Below the pieces are notes generated by a model. It was given only the letters and a program-made list of their open reading frames with translations, was not told the origin of the DNA and searched no databases. From Bacillota bacterium (GTDB lineage: Bacteria; Bacillota; Clostridia; Christensenellales; Aristaeellaceae): a stretch of 8,086 bases of DNA. Shown here piece after piece: positions 1 to 7,095 of the stretch. The number at the start of each line of letters is the position of its first letter. The first letter of the stretch is position 1. The stretch is from the NCBI GenBank assembly GCA_023392755.1, contig JAEWNM010000184.1, positions 1-8,086 on the forward strand. Reading direction: 5' to 3'. The position numbers and the translations under genes were made by a program.

Positions 1-2
1 GC

Positions 3-359
3 CTTAGCCCCTCTAACCTTTTGATGTATCTGAATCTGGACCAGGGCGGAAACCTGTACGACGGAATGACCGCCGGCATCAAGGGGCTTGATTTCGGTGT
101 CATTATTCCGCTTCTGTTGGGTGTTGCGGTATGTGTGCTGCTGCTGTCAAAGCTGATGAATTATGTCTTTGGAAAGGCGTATGCCGCCATGTATCATGCG
201 ATTATCGGCTTTGTCATCGCCTCCACGCTGATCATAGTGCCCTTGGGCTTCAATTACATCAGCGTAGGCGGGCTGATATGCCTTCTGGTCTGCGGCGCGG
301 GCGCGGCGCTGGCACTATATATGACCCGGCTGGAGGTCAGGTACAAGCCGGCGGATTAA
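3..359 (+). CDS. DUF368 (PopT-type) membrane protein, C-terminal part only
   Basis: The reading frame is open from the first full codon at position 3 to a TAA at 357-359, leaving 118 residues. The true start lies upstream of the window, so the TTG at 21 is not a credible start. The first residues, LSPSNLLMYLNL, followed by LYDGMTAGI, match the conserved loop of DUF368 proteins (a P-G-x-S-x-S-type segment before 'LGLY'). Three hydrophobic segments follow, at about residues 31-49, 63-81 and 87-107, and the tail is short, charged and probably cytoplasmic (RLEVRYKPAD). Members of this family have been implicated in recycling polyprenyl (undecaprenyl) phosphate across the membrane for wall synthesis. 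That role is known for the family and not shown here. The gene converges on the YjbR-family gene, and their stop codons overlap within the palindrome TTAA at 356-359. The family call is by motif memory and is fairly sure, while substrate is inference. Confidence 0.75.
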   Translation, partial: LSPSNLLMYLNLDQGGNLYDGMTAGIKGLDFGVIIPLLLGVAVCVLLLSKLMNYVFGKAYAAMYHAIIGFVIASTLIIVPLGFNYISVGGLICLLVCGAGAALALYMTRLEVRYKPAD

Positions 360-727
360 GGCGCACCGAAAAGCGAATCGCGTTCAGCTTTGGGTAGGCT
401 TCCGGCCACCAGCTGATACGACTGGTCTATCATCTGATACAAAAGGCCGTCCTCCATCTGCTCCACCCATATTGTATTGCGGTGGGGCTGCTGGCTGGGC
501 GGGCAATGGTACCCCCGCACCACCACGCCCGGAAATTGCATACGGTATACCTGCGCCAGCAGCGGATCGCATTTGAGGGTTATTTTGTAATTGCCCGGCC
601 TTGTATAAATTTCCGCGAAGATTTTGCCCCGGACCTTGATGCACACAGGCTCCGGGCCAAAGGGACGGTCCTCATACGCTTCCTTCTTCTTCAGACAATA
701 GTCCTTAAGCGCTTCCCATTCAATCAT
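356..727 (-). CDS. MmcQ/YjbR-family protein
   Basis: This encodes 123 residues, a normal length for the small single-domain MmcQ/YjbR (DUF419) family, which has a double-wing DNA-binding-like fold and no settled biochemical function. Family landmarks are visible in order: an N-terminal helix ending in DYCLKKKEAYED, then RPFGPE (residues 21-26), a strand KVRGKIFAEI (31-40), YKITLKCDP (47-55) with the typical 'K-x-dP', the turn FPGVVVRGYH (65-74), and the C-terminal NTIWVEQ...MIDQSYQLV (84-107). I chose the ATG at 727 because MIEWEALKDYCL matches where family members begin. An in-frame TTG at 748 and GTG at 736 would only add a few residues encoded inside a hairpin. The ribosome binding site is poor: only a GGA four bases before the ATG. 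It has its own promoter at 823-851 and a foldable leader. It is monocistronic by position, lying downstream of a terminator and convergent with the DUF368 gene. Confidence 0.8.
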   Translation of the reverse strand: MIEWEALKDYCLKKKEAYEDRPFGPEPVCIKVRGKIFAEIYTRPGNYKITLKCDPLLAQVYRMQFPGVVVRGYHCPPSQQPHRNTIWVEQMEDGLLYQMIDQSYQLVAGSLPKAERDSLFGAP

Positions 728-738
728 GTTTTCCACAT

Positions 739-780
739 GCCCGGCCAAAAAGCGCCGGGCTTTTGCAATCCCTTCCCGGC
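739..780 (-). promoter_or_regulatory. Foldable leader upstream of the YjbR-family gene (attenuator-like)
   Basis: Read on the minus strand, the leader holds three complementary segments: segment 1 GCCGGG (780-775), segment 2 GCCCGGC (760-754) and segment 3 GCCGGGC (745-739). Segment 2 can pair with segment 1 over 6 bp (15-nt loop), and that hairpin is followed by GC and five Ts (751-747), like a weak intrinsic terminator. Segment 2 can instead pair with segment 3 over 7 bp (8-nt loop), which removes the first hairpin and places a stem 11 nt before the ATG at 727. The complementarity is directly visible. A regulatory role is inference, since GC-rich self-complementary words also occur by chance. 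Confidence 0.35.
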
Positions 781-822
781 AATGCCGCCGAAAGTGGCAT
801 GAAAAGGCCTGATACCCACATC

Positions 823-851
823 ATTATAGCACGGCATGACATCCGATTCCA
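823..851 (-). promoter_or_regulatory. Extended -10 promoter for the YjbR-family gene
   Basis: On the minus strand a perfect TATAAT (828-823) is preceded by TGC (831-829), giving the extended -10 form TGnTATAAT. The hexamer 17 bp upstream (851-846, TGGAAT) matches TTGACA at only 3 of 6, which is common for extended -10 promoters. Transcription would start near 816, giving a leader of about 90 nt before the ATG at 727. It sits just downstream of the terminator of the preceding lipoprotein gene, so it makes sense as an independent start. Confidence 0.65.
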
Positions 852-852
852 T

Positions 853-882
853 AAAAAGCGCCGGCGGCCAATGGCTGCCGGC
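853..882 (-). terminator. Intrinsic terminator of the b5-domain lipoprotein gene
   Basis: On the minus strand the arms GCCGGC (882-877) and GCCGGC (865-860) pair perfectly. The stem extends inward by further pairs, including one G-T, to a small loop. It is followed by GC and TTTTT (857-853). It starts 26 bp after the TAA of the lipoprotein gene, a textbook rho-independent terminator position. Confidence 0.85.
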
Positions 883-907
883 ATATATACGCTATGACTG
901 ACGCCTA

Positions 908-1594
908 TTATTTGATTTGCCCTACGACAGGCATCCTTTCCAAAACGCCCAATCCGTGGGGCGATTTCTCCTTGATTTCCGCCGACAGATCTTTCCCTGC
1001 CGCAAACCCGTTATGGGCCCCTTCTTTCCACAGAGCACTGTTGGTCACATCATAGATCAGGCCGTCCACTGCAATGTAGGCTGGCTTTCCGCCGGTGCCG
1101 TCAAAGGCAGAAAGCTCCTCCAAAGTCAGCATAAGCGGCGAATCCGCATTGGTGGCGCCAACCAGCTTGCCCACTACCGGCACATCCTTCATGATTGCCA
1201 AACCGTGGGGGGATGCCTTGGTCTTCTCCGTCAGGTCTTCTCCCGCAAAGTAGTTGATGTGCTGCCCCTCCGACCAGCCTTTGTAATTGGTTACATCATA
1301 TACGATGCCCTCCACGGCGGTATATGCGGGCTGACCGTTCTTGCCGTTGAAGGCGGCCAATTCCTCCAGGGTAAAAGTCCTCTCCGCGCCGGATGCGGGG
1401 CTGGGCTCGGGGGATGAAGTCGCTGCCGCGGGATCAGCCGTGGCCGTAGCCTCCGGCGTGGCTGTGGCGGTAGGCTCCGGGGTGGAAGTGGGCTGAACCG
1501 TGGCTGTTGGGGTGGGGGCAGGTGCGGCGCAGCCGGCCAGTACGGCCAGTGCCAGAACCATCAGCATAACCAGAAAGAATGTCTTTTTCCGCAT
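908..1594 (-). CDS. Lipoprotein with two tandem cytochrome-b5-like heme/steroid-binding domains
   Basis: This encodes 228 residues. The ATG at 1594 is chosen because AAGGAG lies about 7 nt upstream. A longer frame to 1621 lacks a comparable site. Residues 1-21 form a lipoprotein signal peptide (MRKK, then a hydrophobic run) ending in the lipobox LAGC with the acylated Cys at 22, so the mature protein should sit on the outer face of the membrane. Residues 23-71 are a Pro/Thr/Ala/Glu-rich linker with repeated 'PTxT/ATAT' patterns. Two copies of a roughly 70-residue b5-like unit follow (about 73-145 and 155-228). Each reads 'TLEEL.AF.G..G.PAY.AV.G..YDVTN', then 'W.EG.H', 'F.AG.DL', 'SPHGL' and 'PVVG'. 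Possible axial heme ligands are His112/His130 and His194/His213, retained in both copies. The family (b5/MAPR-like) binds heme or hydrophobic ligands. The actual ligand and any electron-transfer role are unknown. A terminator follows, and no convincing promoter was found in 1595-1773. Confidence 0.85.
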   Translation of the reverse strand: MRKKTFFLVMLMVLALAVLAGCAAPAPTPTATVQPTSTPEPTATATPEATATADPAAATSSPEPSPASGAERTFTLEELAAFNGKNGQPAYTAVEGIVYDVTNYKGWSEGQHINYFAGEDLTEKTKASPHGLAIMKDVPVVGKLVGATNADSPLMLTLEELSAFDGTGGKPAYIAVDGLIYDVTNSALWKEGAHNGFAAGKDLSAEIKEKSPHGLGVLERMPVVGQIK

Positions 1595-1773
1595 AAGGTG
1601 CTCCTTTCTTCTATGGGCCAAACAAGTAAACGGTAGGTATGCGACCTTTTCGAATCCCTGGCCGCAATGCCTGTCTCAATCTTTTGCATACAGCTGCGCC
1701 ATGGCCGGCCTTGTAACCAATCCGGCGGCGTCAGCCCGCTCACTCAATAGAATGGACAAACGGAAGAAATTTG

Positions 1774-1802
1774 AAACCTCCGCAAACAAAGGTTTGCGGA
1801 GG
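1774..1802 (-). terminator. Terminator hairpin after the xylanase gene
   Basis: The arms CCTCCGCAAAC (1777-1787) and GTTTGCGGAGG (1792-1802) are perfectly complementary over 11 bp with a 4-nt loop. Reading out on the minus strand, the stem is followed by TTTC then AAATTT, a broken U tract. It begins 24 bp past the xylanase TAA. On the plus strand no U tract follows, so the minus orientation is preferred. The weak U tract is why confidence is not higher. The rest of the gap (1622-1773) shows no recognisable gene or site. Confidence 0.75.
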
Positions 1803-1826
1803 CCAAATAAAGGAAATTGCAAGAGC

Positions 1827-4799
1827 TTACTTCAACTCCAGCAGACCGAAGACACCCGTATCCTGCCAACCCGTATCGCTGTCGTCGCAAAAGTTCAGCA
1901 TTGTGCGCTGCCCGTCCGGGGTAGCGTTATTGTAACGCACATCAAAGCCCAGCACATCACCCTTTGTCATGGCCGCGGTAAAGGGGATGGCGATTTCCGC
2001 CGCGAAGCCCTGCTCTGTGATAAAGGCGCGGGTCACGGGCGTCACTGTGCCATGGTCGACGGTCAGCAGATTTTTGAAGTTCACCCGATACTGGCCATCG
2101 TCGTCCTCATAGGCGGCGGCACGGTGGTTGCCCTCATCCACAAACACTTCAACGGAATCCTGCATGTAGGTGCTGGCATTGCTGTCGTCAAGATGCGGGT
2201 CGGTAACGTCCACCAGCACATACAGTGTATCCTGCTGCCACAGCGCCCGGAAGGAAGCCTTCACCTGTCCGTCCTCATCCGCGTTTTGCGAAGGCGTGGC
2301 GGTCATCAAAAAGCTGGGCGCCGTTTCCCACAACGCGTCCAATGCGGCCCCCGACATGTCCGGCTTGCCGTAAACGGCTGTGGCGCATTCCTTCAATTCC
2401 TTCAGGTTCAGCGTGCCGTATTGGCGGCTGGCGGATGCGTTTTGCCGGTCGTTCCAGGCCAGGTACTTTTCCCCATCCTGCACCAAGATATCAAATTCCA
2501 GCGGTTTCCCTGCAGCGATGGCGGCAGGGATGCTCAGCGTCAGCCCATATCCGTCGTCGGCCTCCACGCCTTCGCCGCGGCCTGCCTTTTGAGCCGCACC
2601 GCCTGAAAGCACGGTGACAGAATCGGTTTCATCGTTGCTTGCGTCCTTCACCAGCACCTTCACATACACATGCTCCCCGTCATGCAGTACGCGGAACACA
2701 TGGCCGCCAAACGCGTATGCCGTAGCCTTGTTAAAGTATTCGTCCGTCGGCTCCGCTGGGCCATATCCATTGGCCGCCTGTTTCTCAATCGGAAGCTGGG
2801 CCGGGTCGGCCCATGCCCAGAAGGCCGGCTTTGGTGCCATATCCGCATCGAAAAGCAGCGGGAACTGCGTGCCCTTCCAGCTAAGATCGTCCGATGTGCC
2901 CCACACCGTCACCGCATCCATGCTGTCCGAAAAGCGCAGGAATACCTCCATCAGGCTTTGATACCGTTTTGCCTGGGCCAAAAGCGACTCGGCGGTATTG
3001 GCCGGTATGGTCACATCCAGCTCCGATACACGCAGTTGAAGCCCCAGCCCGGCAAAATACGCCATGGCGTCGCCAACCTGCTTCGCGGAAGGCGTAGTCA
3101 GCTGGTAATGACACTGGAAGCCCATGCCGTCCACCACGCCCGCGTCCATCAGCCGGCTTACGACAGCCTTGATGCCGGTGAGCTTGGGCTCATAGGGCAC
3201 GGAATAGTCGTTGTAGTAAAGCTGTGTGCCCGCGGGGGCATATTTGCGGGCCAGGGCAAAGGCCATTTCGATATAGTCCTCCCCGACCGTATCCATCCAA
3301 TAGGTGCCGTTGGCGTCATCCTGCGATTTTTTCCCGCGCAGCGCCCCGCTTCCATCCAGAACCGCCTCGTTCACCACATCCCAGGAAAGCACAACACCCT
3401 TGTAGTTCTCATCAAGATATGCCATAACGGCCGCGATATAGTTTTCCAGCCTCAGCAGCATGGTTTCGCGGCTTGCAAACGGGCCATCCTCCGCATACCC
3501 CTGGGTGAAGAAGCTCCTGGGCGTTTGGGAATGCCACACCAGCACATGCCCGTGCACGGCGATACCGTTTGCTTTCGCGTAATCCAGCAGCGGCTTTGCC
3601 GCGTCAAACTTCACCGCGGGGTGCGTCTCATCTCCCGTCTTTGCCAACTCCCGGCTTTTCGCCGCGTCAAACACGTTTTCCGGCTTCATTTCATTTTCCG
3701 GCGTAAAGGAGTTGAACTGTCCGGACAGGAAGGCAATGCGCGCCGGGTTGTCAAATTGCGCCCTGGAAACGGCGCAGCCCATCAAGAAATCCTTGTCATA
3801 CTTTTCCTTGAGCGACGGCAGATCGCCGCGGTAGGAATCGCTTTTGCCCGTCACCGAAAAATCATCCATCCAGTAATCCACCTTGGGGGCATTGGCGGTT
3901 TCCACATAGAATACGGTACGGTCGATCCCGTCCCCGGCGGCATAGGATGCAGCAAGCTCAACCCACTCGCCGCTTCCGGCGATTTTCCGGATCAGGTTCA
4001 CATAGCTTTCCTGGCCACCCCTTGTGAGCGCGGCGGAGAGTATGAATTCCACATCCGCGCCTGAATCCTGCCTCACATAGCACTTAAGCCCGTAGCTGTT
4101 GCCCGCCGTAAGGGAAAAGTCACGGCCGGGGCTGTTCCAGTTATCGCTGCGCCCCATGATCAGAAGGCTCGAAATGCCCGAATAGGCGGCATCCTTTGAA
4201 AGCGCTGCCTGCGCTGTGCCGCTGCTGCGCGCATACCAGCCGTCGGTATCCCCGCCTTCAAAGCCGCCGGCGTAGCCGCCAAACGCATCCTTGGCCGGCA
4301 CCTTCGCCTGCTGAACGCTTACCTTGACATCGTCCACGTAAAAACTGACGCCGTTCATGTTCGCCCCGTACGTCTGAAACCTGATGTTTGCAAGCTCCGC
4401 CACGGTGAACGTTCCCGTGATCTGCGTCCAGGTATTGGGCTCAACGGTTGCGCGGGCCAGTTCGGCATAGCTGCCGCCGCCAAGGCCGGCCTTGATGACG
4501 CCCGCCTCGGGGCCTGCATGGTAGGCGTAAAAGGAAATGTCCACCCGGTCGCCGGAGCGTATGCCCAGGCTTTCCATGGGATAGTCCGCGGCGTCGTAGT
4601 CGTTCTGCCCGCGGCCTTCAACGCCCAGGCTGTACGCGCCGGCGTACGCCATGGTGCTTTGTGAAAGCTTGCAGCTTCCGCTTTGCAAAAAGCCGCTGAT
4701 TCCGCCCTCAAAATCCAGGAAGGCGTCCGCCTGCGCCGCCGCGGTAAGCAGGAGAAGCAACATCAGGGCAACGGAGAAAACCACACACCTTGTTTTCAT
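1827..4799 (-). CDS. xynA: Secreted multimodular GH10 endo-1,4-beta-xylanase (CBM22-like x2, GH10, CBM9-like x2)
   Basis: This encodes 990 residues. The ATG at 4799 is preferred because AGGAGAGGG lies just upstream and a signal peptide begins there (MKTR, hydrophobic run, likely cut after AQA at residue 24). Modules in order: beta-sandwich CBM22/CBM4_9-like at about 27-163, a second at about 178-317, the GH10 barrel at about 328-665, a short CBM9-like module at about 685-800, and a full CBM9 at about 805-990. GH10 hallmarks are FTPENEMKPE (365-374), HGHVLVWHSQTP (416-427), the acid/base Glu478 in WDVVNEA, QCHY (562-565), the nucleophile Glu593 in RVSELDVT, and VWGTSDDLSW (632-641). It should cleave xylan internally outside the cell. 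No SLH, dockerin or LPXTG-type anchor is present, so it is probably free or held to its substrate by the CBMs. It follows the ABC permease gene by 47 bp with no terminator seen between, so cotranscription is possible. The module order matches Thermotoga maritima XynA. Confidence 0.95.
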   Translation of the reverse strand: MKTRCVVFSVALMLLLLLTAAAQADAFLDFEGGISGFLQSGSCKLSQSTMAYAGAYSLGVEGRGQNDYDAADYPMESLGIRSGDRVDISFYAYHAGPEAGVIKAGLGGGSYAELARATVEPNTWTQITGTFTVAELANIRFQTYGANMNGVSFYVDDVKVSVQQAKVPAKDAFGGYAGGFEGGDTDGWYARSSGTAQAALSKDAAYSGISSLLIMGRSDNWNSPGRDFSLTAGNSYGLKCYVRQDSGADVEFILSAALTRGGQESYVNLIRKIAGSGEWVELAASYAAGDGIDRTVFYVETANAPKVDYWMDDFSVTGKSDSYRGDLPSLKEKYDKDFLMGCAVSRAQFDNPARIAFLSGQFNSFTPENEMKPENVFDAAKSRELAKTGDETHPAVKFDAAKPLLDYAKANGIAVHGHVLVWHSQTPRSFFTQGYAEDGPFASRETMLLRLENYIAAVMAYLDENYKGVVLSWDVVNEAVLDGSGALRGKKSQDDANGTYWMDTVGEDYIEMAFALARKYAPAGTQLYYNDYSVPYEPKLTGIKAVVSRLMDAGVVDGMGFQCHYQLTTPSAKQVGDAMAYFAGLGLQLRVSELDVTIPANTAESLLAQAKRYQSLMEVFLRFSDSMDAVTVWGTSDDLSWKGTQFPLLFDADMAPKPAFWAWADPAQLPIEKQAANGYGPAEPTDEYFNKATAYAFGGHVFRVLHDGEHVYVKVLVKDASNDETDSVTVLSGGAAQKAGRGEGVEADDGYGLTLSIPAAIAAGKPLEFDILVQDGEKYLAWNDRQNASASRQYGTLNLKELKECATAVYGKPDMSGAALDALWETAPSFLMTATPSQNADEDGQVKASFRALWQQDTLYVLVDVTDPHLDDSNASTYMQDSVEVFVDEGNHRAAAYEDDDGQYRVNFKNLLTVDHGTVTPVTRAFITEQGFAAEIAIPFTAAMTKGDVLGFDVRYNNATPDGQRTMLNFCDDSDTGWQDTGVFGLLELK

Positions 4800-4846
4800 A
4801 CTTCCCTCTCCTTTTCTCATGCGTCCGCGGCGGCTCAAAGCTGCGC

Positions 4847-6157
4847 TTATGCCCCGGCTTTGCGCGCTGTCCGCAGCACACGTATCAGTTCGCCCAGCTT
4901 GGGCGGTTTGCCATACATCAAAACGCCGATTCTGTAAATGCGCGCCGCAACCACGCCGACCACGGCCGTTGCGCCAATCAATAATACGACGGAGAGGATA
5001 ATCTCATACCAGGCCGGGCTGGACATGGCGATGCGCACAAACATGGCCATGGGCGACGTGAACGGCAGGTAGGAGCAGAACGTCATGGCCGCGTTGTCGA
5101 TACTGCCGGAGGCCATGGACATCATGACCACCATAAAGGCGATGATGAACCCGAACATGACGGGGAGCACCATGGTATTCACATCCTCCGTGCGGGAGGC
5201 CAGGGAGCCAATGGCCCCGAACAGGAAGGCATACATGAAGTAGCCCAGCACAAAGAACAGCAGCGCGAAGCCCACAATGGGCAGCGGCATGTTGAAGATG
5301 GACGCGATAATCTCATTTCCTGCCCAGGAGGCCTCGTTGAGGTTGTAGAACAGTATGGCCGAACCGAAGATGGCCGCCATCTGGATGAGCCCTGCCAGGC
5401 CCGACCCGATGATCTTGCCAAACAGCAGGCTGTTGGGCCGGGCCGAAGTGATCAAAAGCTCCATTGTCCGGGAACTCTTTTCCGTGGCCACGGCGGTGGA
5501 CACAAGCTGCCCATAAATGAGGATGGCCATGTACAGCGCGAAAATGAGCGCATAGGTATAGAAAAATGTCTCCATCTGGCTGACGCCCAGGTTCTCAACC
5601 GATACGCTGACCGGCGGTGCCAGAATCAGGGGAATCTCCTGCGCCGATGCGCCCATCTCCGTCAGCTTCTCCAGCCGGTAGGCCGTCTGCAGCGCCTGGG
5701 ACAGCATGGCGCCGGTATTGTCGTACAGCCCTTGATTCCTTGCGATATACGTGCACTCCCGGGCGCTTGTGAGCACCACGGCGCCTTCATACACCCCGGC
5801 GGCCACCTGCTCCTTTACCGATTGCACATCGGCGTTCACCACCTGGGCCGAAAACCCGTACAGGGAGGAAGCCAGCTGCTTCAGCGCCCCATCGCTCAAA
5901 GCGCCGTTCTGATTGATAACGGCCAGGGCCGGCCCCGACCCGGCAGGCCCCGACCCGGCAGGCCCCGGCTGGGCAGGTGCCTGTATGGCGGTGCCGCCCT
6001 CCGGAACGGTTTCCGGTTTTGTGAACAGGCCGCGGAGCGTGGGAAAGGACAGGACAACCGCCACCACCAGCACCAGTGCCACCGTCATCCCCGTGTATAC
6101 CTTGTTTTTGAAATAGCCCGCCAGTTCAAAGCGGAGCACGGAAAAAAACTGCTTCAT
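4847..6157 (-). CDS. NatB-like ABC-2 transporter permease
   Basis: This encodes 436 residues. The ATG at 6157 has AAGGAGG 5 nt upstream, overlapping the TAA of the ATPase gene, which indicates translational coupling. Topology is typical of ABC-2 type (COG1668/NatB-like) permeases: one N-terminal membrane helix (about 22-42), a large extracytoplasmic domain (about 43-197), then a block of five helices (about 198-220, 246-272, 292-316, 329-350 and 386-408). The conserved cytoplasmic motif EKSSRTMELLITS is at 226-238, the expected contact with the ATPase. A Gly/Pro/Ala-rich linker at about 61-77 is encoded by a tandem DNA repeat. The family exports ions, peptides, antibiotics or wall precursors (NatAB exports sodium). 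The sequence does not say which applies here. It is the partner of the ATPase 10 bp upstream. Confidence 0.88.
   Translation of the reverse strand: MKQFFSVLRFELAGYFKNKVYTGMTVALVLVVAVVLSFPTLRGLFTKPETVPEGGTAIQAPAQPGPAGSGPAGSGPALAVINQNGALSDGALKQLASSLYGFSAQVVNADVQSVKEQVAAGVYEGAVVLTSARECTYIARNQGLYDNTGAMLSQALQTAYRLEKLTEMGASAQEIPLILAPPVSVSVENLGVSQMETFFYTYALIFALYMAILIYGQLVSTAVATEKSSRTMELLITSARPNSLLFGKIIGSGLAGLIQMAAIFGSAILFYNLNEASWAGNEIIASIFNMPLPIVGFALLFFVLGYFMYAFLFGAIGSLASRTEDVNTMVLPVMFGFIIAFMVVMMSMASGSIDNAAMTFCSYLPFTSPMAMFVRIAMSSPAWYEIILSVVLLIGATAVVGVVAARIYRIGVLMYGKPPKLGELIRVLRTARKAGA
5931..5975. repeat. 15-bp tandem repeat inside the permease gene
   Basis: The unit GGCCCCGACCCGGCA occurs exactly at 5931-5945 and 5946-5960, and a third copy with three mismatches lies at 5961-5975. 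On the minus strand it encodes consecutive PAGSG units next to a related PAQPG unit, in the linker at the start of the permease extracytoplasmic domain. The unit is a multiple of three, so copy-number change would keep the reading frame. Confidence 0.9.
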
Positions 6158-6167
6158 AACGTCCTCC

Positions 6168-7073
6168 TTAAACGGCTTCGCCCGTATACTCGACAAAAAT
6201 ATCGTTCAGCGAGGGTTCAAACACGCGGTAGCCTTCCACCGCGATGCTTTCCCCCACCATAGCCGCCAAGATGGGAAGCGTCTCCTCCGCCGCGTGCACG
6301 TTAAGATGCAGCGTATCTCCGGCAATCTCGGCTCTCAGCCCCTTTGCCTTTAAAAAGGCCAGCGCCTTTTCCTCCTCACCCGGCGCCACGTCCACCAGAA
6401 TATGGCGGCGGTCATAGCTGCGCTTGTGGGCGGCGATAGCCGTATCCAGCACGATGCGGCCCTGGTTCAGAATCACGATATCCTGGCAGAACTCCTCCAC
6501 GTAGTTCATTTGGTGGCTGGAGAACAGCACGATCTTTCCCTCCGCAATGCATTCCCTTACGATATCCTTGAGCAGCATGGCATTCACGGGGTCCAGGCCG
6601 GAAAACGGTTCATCCAGGATCACAATCTGCGGCTCGCCCAGCATGGCCACCGCCAATTGTATCTTCTGCTGGTTGCCCTTGGAAAGCGTATCTACCTTTT
6701 TATTGGCATAATCGGCCAGATCCATGCGGGCCAGCCACTTCTTCGCTTCCTCCCGCGCCCGGGCACCGGCTAAGCCCCTGAGTGTGCCCAGGTATGCCAG
6801 CTGGTCCAGAATGAGCCGTTTGGGATAAAGGCCCCGCTCCTCCGGCAGGTAGCCAATGCGGTAGTCCCCCCGGCGGAAGGGCTTGCCGTCAAGCAGCACC
6901 TGGCCGGAGTCGGCTGAAAAAACATCCATCACAATCCGCAGCGTCGTCGTTTTGCCCGCGCCGTTGCGCCCCAGCAGCCCCACGGAACGTCCGCTTTCCA
7001 CCGTGAAGCCGATGCCCTTGAGCACTTCCTTTTCGCCAAAGCGCTTTTCAACCTGTATAAGCTCCAATTTCAT
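6168..7073 (-). CDS. NatA-like ABC transporter ATP-binding protein
   Basis: This encodes 301 residues. The ATG at 7073 gives the family's usual beginning (MKLELIQVEKRFG) and has GGAGG 9 nt upstream. An in-frame ATG nine bases earlier sits too close to that site. Visible motifs are Walker A GRNGAGKT (35-42), a Q-loop region reading GYLPEERGLYPKR (74-86) with Glu where Gln is usual, signature LSKGNQQK (130-137), Walker B VILDEPFSGLD (151-161) with catalytic Glu155, and switch His187 in SSHQM. The roughly 90-residue C-terminal extension resembles the DUF4162 domain common in NatA-type ATPases. The 'LPEERGLYP' variant is typical of this subfamily and does not suggest a defect. It powers the permease encoded 10 bp downstream and starts 22 bp after the nitroreductase stop. 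Substrate is unknown. Confidence 0.92.
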   Translation of the reverse strand: MKLELIQVEKRFGEKEVLKGIGFTVESGRSVGLLGRNGAGKTTTLRIVMDVFSADSGQVLLDGKPFRRGDYRIGYLPEERGLYPKRLILDQLAYLGTLRGLAGARAREEAKKWLARMDLADYANKKVDTLSKGNQQKIQLAVAMLGEPQIVILDEPFSGLDPVNAMLLKDIVRECIAEGKIVLFSSHQMNYVEEFCQDIVILNQGRIVLDTAIAAHKRSYDRRHILVDVAPGEEEKALAFLKAKGLRAEIAGDTLHLNVHAAEETLPILAAMVGESIAVEGYRVFEPSLNDIFVEYTGEAV

Positions 7074-7095
7074 GCTTCCCATCCTCCACATATCG

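Noticed and set aside
739..764. Plus-strand hairpin (GCCCGGC...GCCGGGC followed by TTTT) as a terminator for the DUF368 gene.
   Set aside because: It lies 380 bp past the stop codon, inside the leader of an oppositely oriented gene, and its T tract is only four bases. It is better explained as part of the leader structure on the other strand, so it is not listed as a terminator.
747..864. The 12-bp word AAAAAGCGCCGG at 747-758 and again at 853-864, considered as a dispersed repeat.
   Set aside because: In both places it is the hairpin-arm-plus-T-tract portion of a terminator-like structure on the minus strand, so the likeness follows from function and does not indicate a repeat family.
1595..1773. 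A promoter for the b5-domain lipoprotein gene.
   Set aside because: Candidate -35-like TTGAGA and TTGCGG hexamers lack an acceptable -10 at 16-18 bp, so no promoter is claimed.
1500..4064. Long plus-strand open frames (for example 1500-2606 and 2670-4064) opposite the lipoprotein and xylanase genes.
   Set aside because: They are antisense shadows of GC-rich coding DNA: no ribosome binding site, low-complexity Arg/Pro/His-rich translations, and no recognisable domains, whereas the minus-strand genes have full family motifs.
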